Below are positions 1 to 13,273 of a stretch of 64,000 nt of DNA, piece after piece. The stretch's first letter is position 1; every line of letters begins with the position of its first letter. Under the pieces are notes generated by a model that was not told where the DNA came from, made no database searches, and worked only from the letters and a program-made list of their open reading frames with translations. Source of the DNA: Heliocidaris erythrogramma (Eukaryota > Echinodermata > Echinoidea > Camarodonta > Echinometridae); assembly GCA_025617745.1 (NCBI GenBank), contig CM046858.1:28596534-28660533 (forward strand), given 5' to 3'. The translations under genes were made by a program, and so were the position numbers.

Positions 1-3000
1 AACGAAGACTGTCGAAGAAAACGAAGATTGTGGCGAAGAGTTGACTGGTGAAAACGGTGAATTATGGGTGTCTGGTGTGAGATCTGGGGTGATGACCCTT
101 GTCAGTTTGTGTAGTGACACTGGTGGTAGAAATGACCCTTGTTCGGATGTCACTTGGACCCGATATATATCAGGAAAATGACCCGTGCTTTAGAGGTTTA
201 CCAAAAACCAGGACAGCTAGGAGAAGGTAATTAGCCGGTTTGGCTCTCCAGCTCGGGTAAACGAAGGTTCAAAACCACGTACAAAATAATGCTGCTGTAA
301 CTTTTGGAGCAAAATCTGCGTCCTGCAGCGATCAAGGTTGGATGTGATCTGGTGACTTCTCAAAATACGAAATGAAATCTCCGACACCACCCAAAAATGG
401 TTAATTCTGATTGGTTACTTTACGTTACCAAGAATAACAAAATTTACATAACAGTAATCAATTACAAGAGTGCACATGAATGGATATGCACCTTTAGAAA
501 TAATGTCTTTAAAATGCTGTCTTTAGAATTAAGTACTTTGGATTTTTTTCTTTTTTAAAACACAGGTGGTGGACGTTGCTTTGTATCCAAATCAAATAAA
601 TAATGTTCACACGACATTATATGTCTTAAGTTGTGTTTATATAGTGCATTAAATCGTATTAAATACTTGTTTGGACACTACATTACCAACTATTTGGTGC
701 ACCTGCTATGCAAAATGGCATCTCTATAGATGGAATCCATTTTGCATATATTAGTTGTTGCTATGTCGGGCAAGCCTCTGGCAAGCTTTTGAGTCGTCAA
801 GAGAAACTTTTGTTCAAAAAGTATGCATAAAATTAGTAAACAGGTCTATTATGAGGGGACTGTCTGTAGAGGATGAGTGCCTTCTATTCAAGAGGCTCTA
901 TGGCAGTTATGCGGTTCCAACCATGCGTTTTACGGCGCCGTATTTTGTAATTGGCTCTATGCTGCTTGCAGCTGGGTTTTACGTGAAAATGTGACTACGG
1001 CATAAATAATTTTTTTATAAAGTACATCTTTCAACCTGAAAAACCTGTTAATCAACCGTCAATGAACTTGAACTCTGTGCTATTTGACCACGTTTCATTT
1101 GCCATATTTAAATAATCGAGTGGATTAATCTCTCGGTGGACTTCGTAATCACCCGATCAACTGGAAGTGAATTATTCCATTCTTAAAAAGGTGAAATGAT
1201 GATTGGTATAAGTTGACGCTATTTATCTTTATAAATGCTATTTCATAATGGAAGAAGAGACCCGAGGGTTATTGTGATTAAGTTCACTTTTCCTCCCCGA
1301 GGCACGGGATGACCTGAAATACATAAAAGTACAGAAAATAGTAGTGGTTTTTCTTCATTCATCCTTTGATTAAAACAACGTTTGAATTGCGTATCAACCG
1401 ATGACACTTTCCTCATTTTTATTTGATAAACGTAATTATTCACAATGGCCTCTGGAGCGAGTTCATTACATTTCTGAGAAATTGCGCTTCACTTGACGAT
1501 TTCAGTTCGATAGTGAATAGTTTTACTCTGCCAGAGTGTGAAATCCTTGCTTTCTAAGAATTTAAAAAAGCAAGAAATCAGGCTATTTTGTTATTTCGCA
1601 ATTTTGCCCGTGGAACAACCTTCCTCCATTCCTTTCAGAAATATCTTTTCACTTAACCGTTTAAGTAAAATAAGGTGAGATAGAAATGTATTTTAGTCCA
1701 AGTGTAAAACCCTTGTTTTGTTAGATTTTTTCTAAAACCCAGAATCCAAGCTTAATTTGTACCCATTGAACCCCTTTATATTAGATATATTAAGTGATGA
1801 TTGATCCCCGATAAAATCATGTGCCCCCCCCCCCTCCCAGCCAAAATGTAGTGTCCCAAACCAAATTTGAGAACTTTTTCCTTTTTAGCTGTTGGGCAGT
1901 GAGAGATTTTTCAGACCTAATTGAGGCTATGTAAAGATAATAACCTTTTTACGTGTCAGAGATTTTTGTCAGCTGATTATGGCGCTGAAAATTTCATGAC
2001 CAGGACTCATTTATATTTTATAATTATGTTGAAAGTAAACCAAATTCTTTCCCTTCCCTTCCTTTCTTTTCCACAAATATAACTTTCTTGAAAGGAAACT
2101 ATTGGGAGCTCCATGATCCGCCAAGTTTTAAACAAAGATTTATTATGCGCGTGTCAGAAGTCTCTCTTTCAACGCGCTCTGATCTATAAAACACGTCACC
2201 ACAATCATTTATTTATCAAACCATTACTCTAACAAATCTGCGGGATAGGTTCATATTATTTCCCCTTTTCTACCCTCATTATCCTAGCTAGCGTCGACTC
2301 AGTACAAGTCATGATTTCACCAAAATGTATGAACATCACGAATAATCACTTATAAAGCGCACCTTTACAACTTTCTTCTTTTTTTTTTACAATCATTTAA
2401 AAAATAATACATCTTACTTGTGTTTTCGTATGCAGTGCGTTGAATTTTATTTAGCATAATCTCATTATTGTAAAGTTTACAAATTAAATGTTCATATATT
2501 TTCTTACTCACTTCAACTTCTGACAATTTCTATTCTTAAAAACTGTATAGCAATGTATCAGTGACGTAACATAAAGTGGTGTAGTTACGAGAAGAACACG
2601 TGACCCCCCCCCCCGCTATTCGAATGGACAAATTGAAGGGGAAATATTTTCCAAAAATAGGGAGAAAAGAGAGAAAGAAAGGGAGAGAGGGAATGCAATT
2701 ATACAAGAAAATGATACGACCCCTTCCTCACCCTTGCTTTATTCTATTTACTTGTTCTCTCACATTTTTATAAACCAAGTAATTAAGACAGGAGCCCCAG
2801 GACACCAGTTCCCCTCAATTGCTAGACTCCCACTATAAAAAAGAGTCCAGTAAGGGAGGACGGGAGGGGGGGGGGGGGGTAATGTCTTCTTTTTCTCATA
2901 GATTAATTCCCCTTTCTCTCTATCAGTTTTATTTGCCATGTTTTTCCATTTCTTTGCCGTTGGATGGATTGGAGGGGAGCGGGGGCACGTGCCCTCTCCC

Positions 3001-3166
3001 GAAGGTCTGTATTGGTAAGAAGCTTAATTTATTGTATACCAGGATAAACATAAATTCATGAAAAGTAGCATGACTGAATTTCAGTATTCGAAGTAGAGAG
3101 GGCGCCCTCAATATCGTTTATGTGCATACATTTTATATGAAAGTTAAATAGAAAAGAGGGTGTGCC
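1..3166. other. No gene recognised
   Basis: AT-rich DNA with one dispersed repeat (664-852), C-tracts near 1822 and 2604, and a purine-rich stretch at 2655-2870. Open frames are short and composition-driven. Confidence 0.6.
664..852. repeat. Dispersed repeat, copy 1 of 3
   Basis: Shares TTAGTTGTTGCTATGTCGG, AAGCCTCTGGCAAGCTTTTGAG and the following AAAATT-(A/G)-GTAAACAGGTCTATT with copies at 58238-58385 and 60188-60372. No conserved frame. Confidence 0.6.
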
Positions 3167-3727
3167 CTCTAGAGCTAGTTCATGCTATCTTGGAAAAGCC
3201 TCGGAAAAGCCTCTCACAAATTTTGCGTTTTCTTAGAACGAAAGAATATCGTAAGATTTTATAACATCAGAAAACTGATTTGCAACATGATTATGACTAT
3301 TATATTTCTTTTTTTAAACTTTAAACTGTAAAAAGCAGCCATGCGCTCAACGAAGGACCTAGCTCAGTGTGCGTCATAAGATACAGAAAACTGAAGCGCA
3401 TTATGCTTAAAAAAAACCAAAAACATAAAAAAACCCATATGTGAATGAGCTTTTAATCGACTTTATATTTTTCACCAGCGATTAGGCCCTATATGTGGTG
3501 AATTATGAAAAATCTCTATACAAATATAATCTCAATCCTTTACAATATTTCAAACATTAATATCTTCGTTATTTATGAATATTTTTTTCCGCCCCATTCT
3601 ACTAATATTGATTAAAGGGTACCAACCACCCCAACAAATGATTTGTGTACAGCTAGAATGTACGAAATCTACCTAAAAATATTAAACCTCGCATTATGTG
3701 GGGGTATGGGTGAAGGAGTATGAAGAA
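3167..3727. repeat. Long direct repeat, copy 1
   Basis: About 560 bp matching 6771-7312 in the same orientation at high identity, starting CTCTAGAGCTAGTTC and ending near GGTGAAGGAGTATGAAGAAA. No reading frame is conserved. It is either a dispersed repeat or a segmental duplication, with 3.6 kb between copies. Confidence 0.75.
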
Positions 3728-4107
3728 AAATGAGATTGCCACAATATGTCAGGGTACTGAGTTATACATTCTAACTGACAGAGGAACAAATGAATTCGAG
3801 AACCGGTTGGCCCTACTTCTCAAACTTTGCAAGCGCGTCCCTGTATATCTGTCTATATAATAAATGTCCTAGACACCACCCTGTACACTGAGTTTTACAT
3901 ATTACAGGGTCCATTTTTAAGCTTCTATTGAGAAAACAATTGAATTTTCAACAAGAAATATCTCATCGCAGGAAAAGAATATCATTTGACCCCGAAACGC
4001 AACTCAAATATAATTACCATACTTCGCCATCCTTAGCTGTAATGCAAAATATGTCGCATAGTGTCACTATACTCACAATTATACCCATACGTTGTATGTC
4101 CAGAAAG

Positions 4108-4253
4108 GACCCTCTTCCATAAAAATTTGCGTTTAAACGCAAGTCAAGATATTAAACGCAACTTGACTTTCAACCAATCAGGAAGGTATATTTGGGATTT
4201 GCGTTTAATTTTCTGAGTTGCGATTAAACGCAGCTTTTTATGAAAGAGGGCCC
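4108..4253. mobile_element. 146-bp MITE
   Basis: Ends GGACCCTCTTCCATAAAAA and GGGCCCTCTTTCATAAAAA (reverse strand); the inner arms carry GCGTTTAAACGCAA and TTGCGATTAAACGC. Compact, foldable, no coding capacity. Confidence 0.65.
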
Positions 4254-4739
4254 AAGTCACGTACAAACAGTAAATCGAACACATTGTTAACTCTTTCAGT
4301 GCCAATGTCACGTATATGTGACAGATAGACTTGTCATTTTCATTCACCAATTGCTCGACCATAAATCAAGCATTCTATATATATATATGATTATAATTAT
4401 ATGCTACCATAGAAATTTCCAGAGAAAATTGCATATTTAAAAAAAAGATATTACCTTATTTCAACATTAAACAATAGCGAACAAAAATTAATGAGAAACC
4501 AAAAAAATAATGGACAGAAAAGAAACTCAAATGTAATTTTCAATAATTCTTATGCGTAAAGTTGAGTAAAGTAATAATGTTTGGTATCATAAGAAATGGT
4601 AATAAATTTCTTACAAGTTTTGTACACAATATTTTGTGAATAAATAATTTTGGTAAAATTTCGAAGAAAGCTAAAACCCTTGGCACCGTAAGAGTCAGGC
4701 AAATTGTGACAAATCTTTCACAAGATAGGTTGCATTAAT

Positions 4740-5550
4740 TGCAAAAATGATTTTAGTGTTACCTGATGCATATTTTTTTCTTGAAATCTGACGGCAAAAT
4801 TGAGAAGTTGATTTTTCTTAAATATCCGGACACCCTAATTCCCCCCCCCCCAAAAAAAATAAAAAATAAAAATAAAAATAAATAGAATATCATATAGCAG
4901 TTCAACTGGAGAGCATGTTTTTACTCAGGGCGGGGCACAACAACAAAAAATTGAAAATAAACATTCAAAAGTCAAATATTTAACCTTTTTTTAGCCAGCA
5001 ATTCCCCCGAAAAGCAGGGGTCTAGTGAGTTAAGGAATACGTTCACTTATTACTCTCTAAAGATTATTTTCAACAAGGGAGATTCCGAGATATCACGAAC
5101 AATGTTAATTGTTTTCTTAGAAGTACTGGAAATTATCTTAATACATCTACGATATGATATTCCAAAAGCGAAACTACACAAACAACATTTCAAAAGTACA
5201 CAAAAGGACACCAAAGTTCAGTCTTTTTATATTTAACAAGGAGATCCCGAGATATCACGAACAATGCTAATAGTTTTCTTAGAAGTACTGGAAATTATCT
5301 TAATACATCGGCGATACGATATTCCAAAAGCGAAACTATACAAACAACATTTCAAAAAGACACAAAAGTTCAGCCTTTTTATGATATGCACACTCTCAAG
5401 GAAATTAACAAAATATTTAATGATCGTGTTATTTTTATGATATATTCTACTAAAACTAACCGTCGTAGTTTGATGAAATAGCGATATTTACAATATATTT
5501 TGTTGAACTTACAAGCAAATGCATAGGTCATTGGCCTGCACCAAAGTAAA
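4740..5550 (+). repeat. Repeat family with coding-like segment, copy 1 (internally duplicated, disabled)
   Basis: Matches 52535-53210. The segment with TCTTAGAAGTACTGGAAATT is tandemly duplicated here (about 5075-5236 and 5237-5480, 162-bp step). The frame that is open in the 52.9-kb copy has stops here, including one after NRRSLMK. See 52862-53209. Confidence 0.6.
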
Positions 5551-5854
5551 AATTATTCCTTCAGTCATTTACAAGAATATCAATACTCGAGAATATTCCT
5601 TCTTACAGTACACTGCCAAAGACCCGGGTTCGACTCCCGGCGGAGACGGTCTTTGCAAACCCTGCAGTTATTTCCACAGAAAGGAAGTCAGTAAGGAGGA
5701 ACAATGAATTTGGCTACGCAAATTATTTCTCTCAATCAATTCAATTGATTTCTCACATGTATATATATATATATACATAATTTTATTGGCTAGATAGTTT
5801 AGCTTATGAGTCGTACAGCCTGTTTCACCCGAAAAGTTCATCAGTTCATCAGTT

Positions 5855-6355
5855 CTGAGCATTCTTCTGTATGGATGTGAGTCCTGGACGACATACCGCA
5901 AACAAGAACACCGCCTTAACGCCTTCCACTTCAGATGCCTGCGTTCCGTCCTTGGAATCTCCTGGAAGGATCACATCCCCAATACCGTAGTATTGACACG
6001 TACAGGTGCCACGGACATGTACACAATCCTTCGTGCACGCCGACTTCGCTGGGTTGGACATGTTCATCGGATGGATGACAGTCGCCTACCCAAACAAGTC
6101 CTGTACGGCGAACTAGCAAACGTCCCACGACCTCGCGGACGTCCCAAGCTGCGATACAAAGATGTCCTGAAGCGTGACCTCGCTGCCTTCGACATCCCCT
6201 CTGACTCATGGGAAGACTCTGCAGTAGACAGAAGACACTGGAGATCGTCCATCAAACGTGGGAAAGAAATCGCCGCCACATCCTACATCAATTTCTGTGA
6301 AGAACGACGGGCCAAGAGGAAGCTGACCTCATCGTCGTCCACGACGGGATAGGCC
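5855..6355 (+). mobile_element. LINE 3' coding remnant (RTE-like C-terminal domain)
   Basis: Reads LYGCESWT, then LNAFHFRCLRSVLGISW, then RLRWVGHVHRMDD and RPRGRPKLRYKDVLKRDL, ending in a stop at 6350-6352. This block order is the well-known C-terminal end of RTE/related LINE reverse transcriptases. It is much richer in G+C than its flanks, suggesting an intruder. Only the 3' end is present, as expected from 5' truncation during reverse transcription. Confidence 0.75.
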
Positions 6356-6770
6356 AATGACTGAAGAAAACCACATACATTTCATAAAATACAACGTATA
6401 TACATGAGCTTAAAAAACGGAGGATGACCCAAATTCAGCAGTATTTACAAAATGCCGCTGTTCTTCCTTGGGGTCCCACATAGCATTATATATCCTAATG
6501 CCCTGTAATCCGAATCAGTAGTACTTGTAATACCTGTTTTGTTATCGACCATTTATTGTACTTCTCTTACTTCACTGAACATGTTTTACCCTTTCTATCA
6601 TCTTGTCTTGCTCTCTTGTGAAGATCGTAATACTGGTCAGTCGCTAATGTCAAAATAAAGCATACTGACGATACATTTAATTTTCTATTCAAAGTTCCAA
6701 TACATACTTATTGAAGTTCAAAGATATTTCTTTTCAGAAGCAATGATGACAATTACGTAATATAGCATGT

Positions 6771-7312
6771 CTCTAGAACTAGTTCATACTATCTTGGAAA
6801 AGCCTGGGAAAAGCCTCTCACAAATTTTGCATTTTCAGAAAACTGATTTGCAACATGATTATGACTATTATTTCTTTTTTTTAAACTTGTAAATGAATGG
6901 CAATTAAGGATGTAAAAAGCAGCTGTGCGCTCAACAAAGGACCTAACTCAGTGTGTGCCATAAGATACAGAAACTGAAGCGCATTATGCTTAAAAAAAAC
7001 CAAACACATAAAAACCCATATGTGAATGAGCTTTTAATCGACTTGATATTTTTCACGAGCGATTAGGCCCTTATATGTGGTGAATTATGAAAAATCTCTA
7101 TACAAATATAATCTCAATCCTTTACAATATTTCAAACATTAATATCCTCGTTATTTATGAATATTTTTTTCCGCCCCATTCTACTAATATTGATTAAAGG
7201 GTACCAACCACCCCAACAAATGAGTTGTGTACAGCTAGAATGTACGAAATCTACCTAAAAATATTAAACCTGGCATTATGTGGGGGTAACGGTGAAGGAG
7301 TATGAAGAAAAT
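6771..7312. repeat. Long direct repeat, copy 2
   Basis: Second copy of 3167-3727, carrying small deletions (for example after TTTTGCATTTTC) and scattered substitutions. The LINE remnant at 5855-6355 lies between the copies. Confidence 0.75.
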
Positions 7313-7424
7313 AACGGTTAGACTGGGGTTCCCTACCTGTTCCCGACCGTTCCCTACTGTATGCGCGCGCGTACGGGATCGTCGACTAGTCTACTCACAA
7401 GTCACTTTCACATTTATTGAGAGC

Positions 7425-7910
7425 GTAAAAGGGAAACACTGGTATTAAAGTTGATTTGAATAACAGAAGGAAAATGAGAAAAACAGATTAGTGAAAGTTT
7501 GAGCAAAATTCAATAGGAAATTAGAAAGTTATGAAGTTAGAAATGTCTCGCTCCCATTTGCTCAGTACAGAAAATCTCATAAATTTTTATTTTCTTGGTT
7601 TTTGATGAAGGAATATATTTGTTTCATACAGATTTTGTGTGAAATATATGGGCAATGATTATACCTTAGGTGCATGTATGATTCAATATTTTCTTCAGAG
7701 AAAATGGAAATTAATTTTCGGGGTACACGGCAAATGGGAAAGGAGATCGCATGAGACGTCACGGAGTTGCCAATTTGCGTTTGATTGATTACAACTTCCA
7801 AAATTTCTTATCGTATTTTGCTCAAACGTTCATTGATCTGTTTCATTAATTTTTCTGCTTTTTTAAAAACCAATTTCTAATCAAATTTTGGTGATTTTTA
7901 CCCTTTAATA
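7425..7910. mobile_element. Probable degraded inverted-repeat element
   Basis: The left side around AACAGATTAGTGAAAGTTTGA and the right side around GCTCAAACGTTCATTGATCTG pair over about 100 bp with mismatches. The right half recurs at about 52330-52515, including the GAGTTGCCAATTTG block. Edges are approximate. Confidence 0.45.
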
Positions 7911-10060
7911 TCAACCTTAGTAGATAGTGCGATGTGTTAAGAAAAAAGTATAAAAAATGAAAGTATAGTAAATGTTTATTAAAGATCTTGCTGCGCAACT
8001 AAAGGCTGGATTGTAGAATAGTTTACAGTTACAATACACGGTATACAAATCAAGAAAGAATAGTTTTTGATGAGGTATCATCTGTGTTGTTAGCAGGGGT
8101 GGAAAAAAGATCATGACCTTTTTCAAAGATTTAAAAAATCGGACTTATTTGAGTTTTTAAGTTATAGCCCTAAATGTTACTCCTATAAAAAAAACAGATT
8201 ATTTTCGTATATCTAATATCAAATATTATTTCAAATACAACAATTCTCACTTGGATGGAAAAGAAAACTCAAACAAAGATTTTTCAGTGATTTGTTTCTC
8301 GTGTTCACATAATCAACAACCGAATTTCTTAAGTATTTCTTAGTTTTTAAAATTTAAATCGACATTAAAAATATTAAATCGCGCCAACCCTGTTCTCAGT
8401 CATATACCAGTATTGTGGCAATAATTATTAAAATAATAAAAAGAAATCAACGTCAGCTCGAATGGAGTTAGGGATGTGGGGGGGGGGGGGGGTGCCCTCT
8501 TTATATCAAGTTTGCCATTGTTCCCTGTGAGCAGGAGGATTTAAACTCAACTTATTTTCATGCGCTTACATATGTGACCGGCTCTGGCAAAACCAGGCAC
8601 TTGTCGCCCAAAATCAAAATTGAGATAATTGTGTATTGTGATAGAGAATTTTCTCCTCTTTAATTTGATACCAAACTCATACAGATTGAACAAAATATGA
8701 CAAAGTTATGACTAATCAAGATTAAGGAGGTTCCGTTTTAAACAACTGAGATATTCACATTTGAAATTCAGACTTGTTCGAAACACGCATATATTTTACA
8801 TTCTTTCACAAACTCCTTAGCAACAGCATCAACCCTCCATCACATCTTTCTCAAATTTCACACAGCACTTATATACACCTAAATGAATATTTCCTGAGAA
8901 CATGAATTTCCTTTGTTATTGTTTATTTAAATTATGAAGCAATAAAAAACAATGAAAAACATAAGAAAGTAGTCTACAAAATGGTACATAGAAAAAAAAT
9001 TAATGAATAAAATAACATCTTTATTTACATGAGGAAACAATTCTTTTGCCTTGTTATTGTATTATTTTGCTCGGTATAAAAATTACATATCCAGTTCGAA
9101 GAGGAATGATATTAATTAATAAATTAATTAACAAATAAAACAATGAAATACAAAAGAAATTGAATATGTGTATTGCATTTTCAAACCTATCCCAAATATT
9201 TTTGTTTCTTTCTTTGATCTCTTATTCATTATCAACAATAAATAACTATAGAGACATTCACATGTAGTTCAATAATTACTTATCCTTTAAAGGAAATACA
9301 TTTATAGAAAACAATAGCAAGGGATTACATAATATTAATAATGTGCATGTTACATTACAGGACATAACATACATTCATGAATAATTTGTATTTGTATAAA
9401 AGGCCTTGCAAATGATTCCTTTGTAAATAAATTTCTTTGGTAAGCACTCAGGCCTGTGGATAAAACAGCACATATTTTGTTTCAGTCAATTATTACCAAT
9501 TCATACAGACTGATACAAATCAAATCAAAATATTTTTATAGGGAAACTAAAATACTTTTTTTTTAAATGACAGATGATCTTTTTTTATCCTCCCCCCCCC
9601 CCCCCCTGTATGATTAAATCTGAGAGAAATATATTGCAATGTGAACATCTTCATGACAGGTAAGTCAACAAACATAAGGTGACATGTAAAGTTATTATAT
9701 ATTATCATTTCATTAATTTCATAAATGGAATTTGTATGGAAATATGTATCAATGAATATCAGACCATAATATCGATAATGTTGAACTGCAAGAATTTGGC
9801 TCCATGAAATGGAACTCGTTTGTGACGATGTTCACATTCATTCCATAAGTTCTTGAATTTTGTTGTAACAGTTTCAGTCACATTCAGTGACCAAAAGAAC
9901 AAGGTAAATACCACTAGTACAGTGACCGTCAAGTCGCAACATCAAAGTTAAACTATGGTCGATATAATATTCATAGTTATCGCTTTCCATGACATGCTCC
10001 AATCACAGATTTTCAAACAACATGCAATGATTTTTAAATTAAAAATGATGGCTCCTTTCT
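7911..10060. other. No gene recognised; downstream flank of the acidic gene
   Basis: AT-rich sequence with a G-tract at 8478 and a C-tract at 9590. The block around GGCTCTGGCAAAACCAGG (8580) looks like a dispersed repeat. The 3' untranslated region of the acidic gene may extend into 9.5-10.06 kb, but I see no decisive poly(A) signal. Confidence 0.5.
8469..8492. repeat. Poly-G tract, one of many in the window
   Basis: Long pure G or C runs occur at about 1822, 2604, 2864, 4839, 8478, 9590, 17022, 19177, 19357, 27697, 28150, 35376, 47203, 47988, 55231 and 56850. They are scattered in repeats and intergenic DNA and generate spurious Gly- or Pro-rich frames. Confidence 0.8.
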
Positions 10061-10068
10061 ACTTGAGT

Positions 10069-10890
10069 TCAGTGGTAGTGCCGGCTCCCGTCTGTAACCT
10101 GCAGGATGACAAAAACAAAGAAAAATAAAATTAATGAGAATAGTGCATCATTAGTACAAAGACAAAACTTTACTGGCCGAGTTACTGACAGCAATGTTGA
10201 ATTGAATATTCTCGTATAGATATTTTGGCGACATACATCAAGGCCAGCTGGTTGGATCCTCTCATGAAGGGTTGCAGGTGGCACTGATCTGGAAAAGTCA
10301 AATGATGTTATTGGAGTACTTTCACAAAGACTTTAGATTTATTAATTGATACACAGTTACATTTGATTGCCTTGATGCATTCATTTATTAGAAATTATTG
10401 AAAAAGATTCTGACTTCTGTGGATGAGGGTACAAAAGTACAAATTTTTCAAAGTAATGTCAAGAGTGAATGCAATTTCAGAAACAAATTCAGCTAAAGAT
10501 TTTACACAAAATTAATATATCCCATAATAAAAAGGTTAAAACAAAAGTGAACTAGTATTTAATGTAAACATAAAATCACCTGAGCGATTCCTGATTTTCC
10601 TTGGAGAATTGCTCAATGCATCGTCTACCTTCAAACAGCTGCATGGAACTGCAGTGGCATTGGCGGTCCCTGATAGGAATGCCGTCCACCTCTTCAGGTC
10701 TCGCAGTAGCTGCAGCTGCTTCAACTTCTATATCATCGTGAAAGCCAATCTCCTCCTCATCATCAGCCAGGTCCATCGGTTCAGGCTCAGAATGATCAGC
10801 AGAATCATCGCTTTCTGGTTCTGAAGATGTAGATTGCTCACTTTCTTGTGTTTCCTCCTCTGTCTCTTCTTCACTATCTGACTCTGTCAT
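10069..10890 (-). CDS. Small three-exon gene with acidic N-terminus, unknown function
   Basis: Coding exons are 10580-10890, 10186-10288 and 10069-10098, giving about 147 residues. Donor CTCAG|GTGATT joins acceptor TTTTCCAG with matched phase (split Arg), and TGTCA|GTAACT joins CATCCTGCAG in phase 0 before a nine-codon last exon ending HYH and TGA. The first half is Glu/Ser/Asp-rich (MTESDSEEETEEETQESEQ and onward), predicted to be disordered. It is followed by a Cys/His patch (DRQCHCSS, GRRCIEQF) and a basic-hydrophobic end. I do not recognise the family. Acidic Ser-rich N-termini with short Cys clusters occur in nuclear proteins and in transposon accessory proteins, so a domesticated or mobile origin is possible. 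Three matched splice junctions support a real gene. An alternative donor at CCA|GTAAAG would add four residues. Confidence 0.6.
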
Positions 10891-12007
10891 TATAAATATA
10901 AATAATATAATATAATCAGGACCAGGTCAGTTCTTCATGGCATATAGACTCTCTACTGCATAAATTTACAACATCTAAACTAAATATTTAAGCTCCAGCC
11001 CCAGGATGATTCAAATCATTATTCAACCAAGTAAACTAACATTAATTATTCACATGTGTAAAAGAAAATGAATGAAACTTTATTACATTTTGTAGATCTT
11101 TGTGTAACAAAAATATTTGTGACAGTAGCTAGCGACTGGCCACCGGCATGGTATGGCTCCAGTGCCCATGTCTGCGCACAAGCGTAACTGCGCGATTCCA
11201 ATCAAACAAAACACGCAACAAACACAAACTTTTCATCTTTTTCATAGCGATTGGTATGCAAAAAAAACGAGTCAAATAATGAAAAAAAACCGTATTATTT
11301 CAGATATTTCATTTACAAGCCTCAAAATGTTGTCTTTCACGTCAGAACTCCGGAACTGCGTGTAAAATGAATGATTGCACAGACATGGGCACCATTTTTT
11401 TTCAATGTTGAAATGACACGGCCACCGTTTCTTGTGAAAATGGCATTGTTCTTGCTCTAATTTTGATGAGAATTTTTTTCAAATAACTCTTTTAGAATAT
11501 CAGGAATAATATAAAATAAAGCTTTAGAGGAATATTAAAGAAATGCTTGTTCATTTCCAGATCAAAACCATAGGTGCGCAGACATACATGTAGGGCTCCC
11601 CATCATACTGCGTGGTACGTAATTGTCTACGCCACCTTAGTAGCTCAGTTAAAATTAATGTTAACGTTAATATTGCAATCTAGCTATTACCAAATAGACT
11701 CTAGATCTAAGTCAATCTAACTTGATTTGTGCCTAAATTGTGGTTAAAAGCTTTTCTATTGCCATGGGCATGCAATGGCTACGCCCAACTTTACTTGGCT
11801 AAAAAAAATTCTTCAAATCAAACTTGTCTAAGTAACACAGTTTGACTCTCAGTTAATCTGCCAAATTCATCAAAATCAACACTAGGTGGGTTAACATTCC
11901 TTTCACATCACTCATCAGCCTTACTAGATCACTAATTTTGAGTTTACATCGATCCCCCAATACACTTTCTTTATCGGATTTTATTTAACATAAAATAAGA
12001 TACTCAC

Positions 12008-12150
12008 CGGGAGTGGAAATTCTGTCCAGACTCTTGCTATACTCTTGCTATACTTTACGCAGTGCACAGTGAGTGAAACAAACACAAAAGTCTATGTACG
12101 GTGCAACACAAAAGCACTAGCACAGCAGCTGAGAGAGGCGAGATTACGGT
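12008..12150 (-). other. Probable 5' untranslated exon of the acidic gene
   Basis: A strong minus-strand donor, CTCCCG|GTGAGTATC (GT at 12006-12007), closes a stretch with no ATG and higher GC than its surroundings. It lies 1.1 kb upstream of the acidic coding exon. The transcription start is not visible; 12150 is only an approximate edge. An acceptor near 10950 (TTTATGCAG) could receive it. Confidence 0.4.
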
Positions 12151-12738
12151 CAAGCACCGAGCGGACCAATCAGATTACGAGAATGAGACCAGACCCCTAG
12201 AAACGCATTCTGTTTACAGCGTGGAAACCAGATTTGCATAAAAGGTGTTGTCTGCAAATCGAATTTTCATTGGTTCATTTCGCTATTACACTATAGAGAT
12301 ACCCATATTTGGAATCTACAAAGCCAGCTCTTTCGATTCATACCAAACACATTGGGGATGGTCTCAGAATATGCGTGGTAACTCGATCGACAAAACAGCG
12401 AAATTGGCGAGAATTTATTCCCAAATCGTGATTGATGCTGAGAAAGGGAAGCTTTTTGGACAAAACCTGAAAGTGGCTACCTGTCTTTTTTCATAATTTT
12501 GGAATATTTTTAGTTGGAATTTCAGAATGATTTTTGGTTTGTCAGAATCCTGAGATGTTCCCCATGCTAGCCATAACAAAATCTCAATTTCGACCAGGAG
12601 GTCAAATTTTGACCTATTTGGGTGATTTGCGGGCGATGACTCTCAGCGACATCCGCCTGGTTTTGCTAGAGCGGGTCACATATATGCAGTCCAAATTCCA
12701 GTCATCCTCTACATTGCCATAAAAAGATGATTTGAGAC

Positions 12739-13189
12739 TAATACCCCTTTCTAACCAATTTCCCTGCTTAACTTCCCCGGTGAAAACCTTCAACTTTTAC
12801 GAGCATGAATTGTTTACTTTACCGGGAGAAGAACAGGAGTACCTTTCAGACCGACCTCACTTCCCCGAGGAAGTTGCCATTGGTTTCGATTTCCACGTTC
12901 GCTTGGCCGGAAGTCAGGGCAGATTCAGGGCGCACGATGCAACGACATGGGATCATAATGTGACCGGCCGGAAGTGATAATTGATCGCTGACGTGTTCTC
13001 CGCCGAGCTTTCAAACCAACCACTTACCCACTTAAACTGTCTTTCCCCGCGTAAGTTATGCGACATGTTCTTCGGCTTTACGCGGGTAACCTTTCCCTTG
13101 TCCTTTTCAGACCAAACCTTTCACTGCGTAACTCTGAACTTACGCCGGGAATTTCCCCGGGTAAGTGCTTGGTTCGAAAGGGGTTATTA
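12739..13189. mobile_element. 451-bp GC-rich MITE-like element
   Basis: Ends TAATACCCCTTTCTAACCAA and TAATAACCCCTTTCGAACCA (reverse strand). Interior rich in TTCCCCG and GCGTAAGTT/GCGGGTAAC words on both strands. Its G+C clearly exceeds its neighbours. The two open frames inside are not conserved proteins that I know. It lies between the acidic gene's promoter side and the receptor's 3' end. Confidence 0.55.
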
Positions 13190-13273
13190 AAGGATATTTA
13201 GGCCTTATTGTCAAAAATATATTCGGCACATACGATTTCATATTTAAAAATTTCTATTTGCCAGTAATCCTGC

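Noticed and set aside
10576-10890. Assignment of the acidic protein to the P2X7-like intracellular domain family
   Set aside because: Only a loose Cys/His resemblance; the conserved order of that domain is not present.
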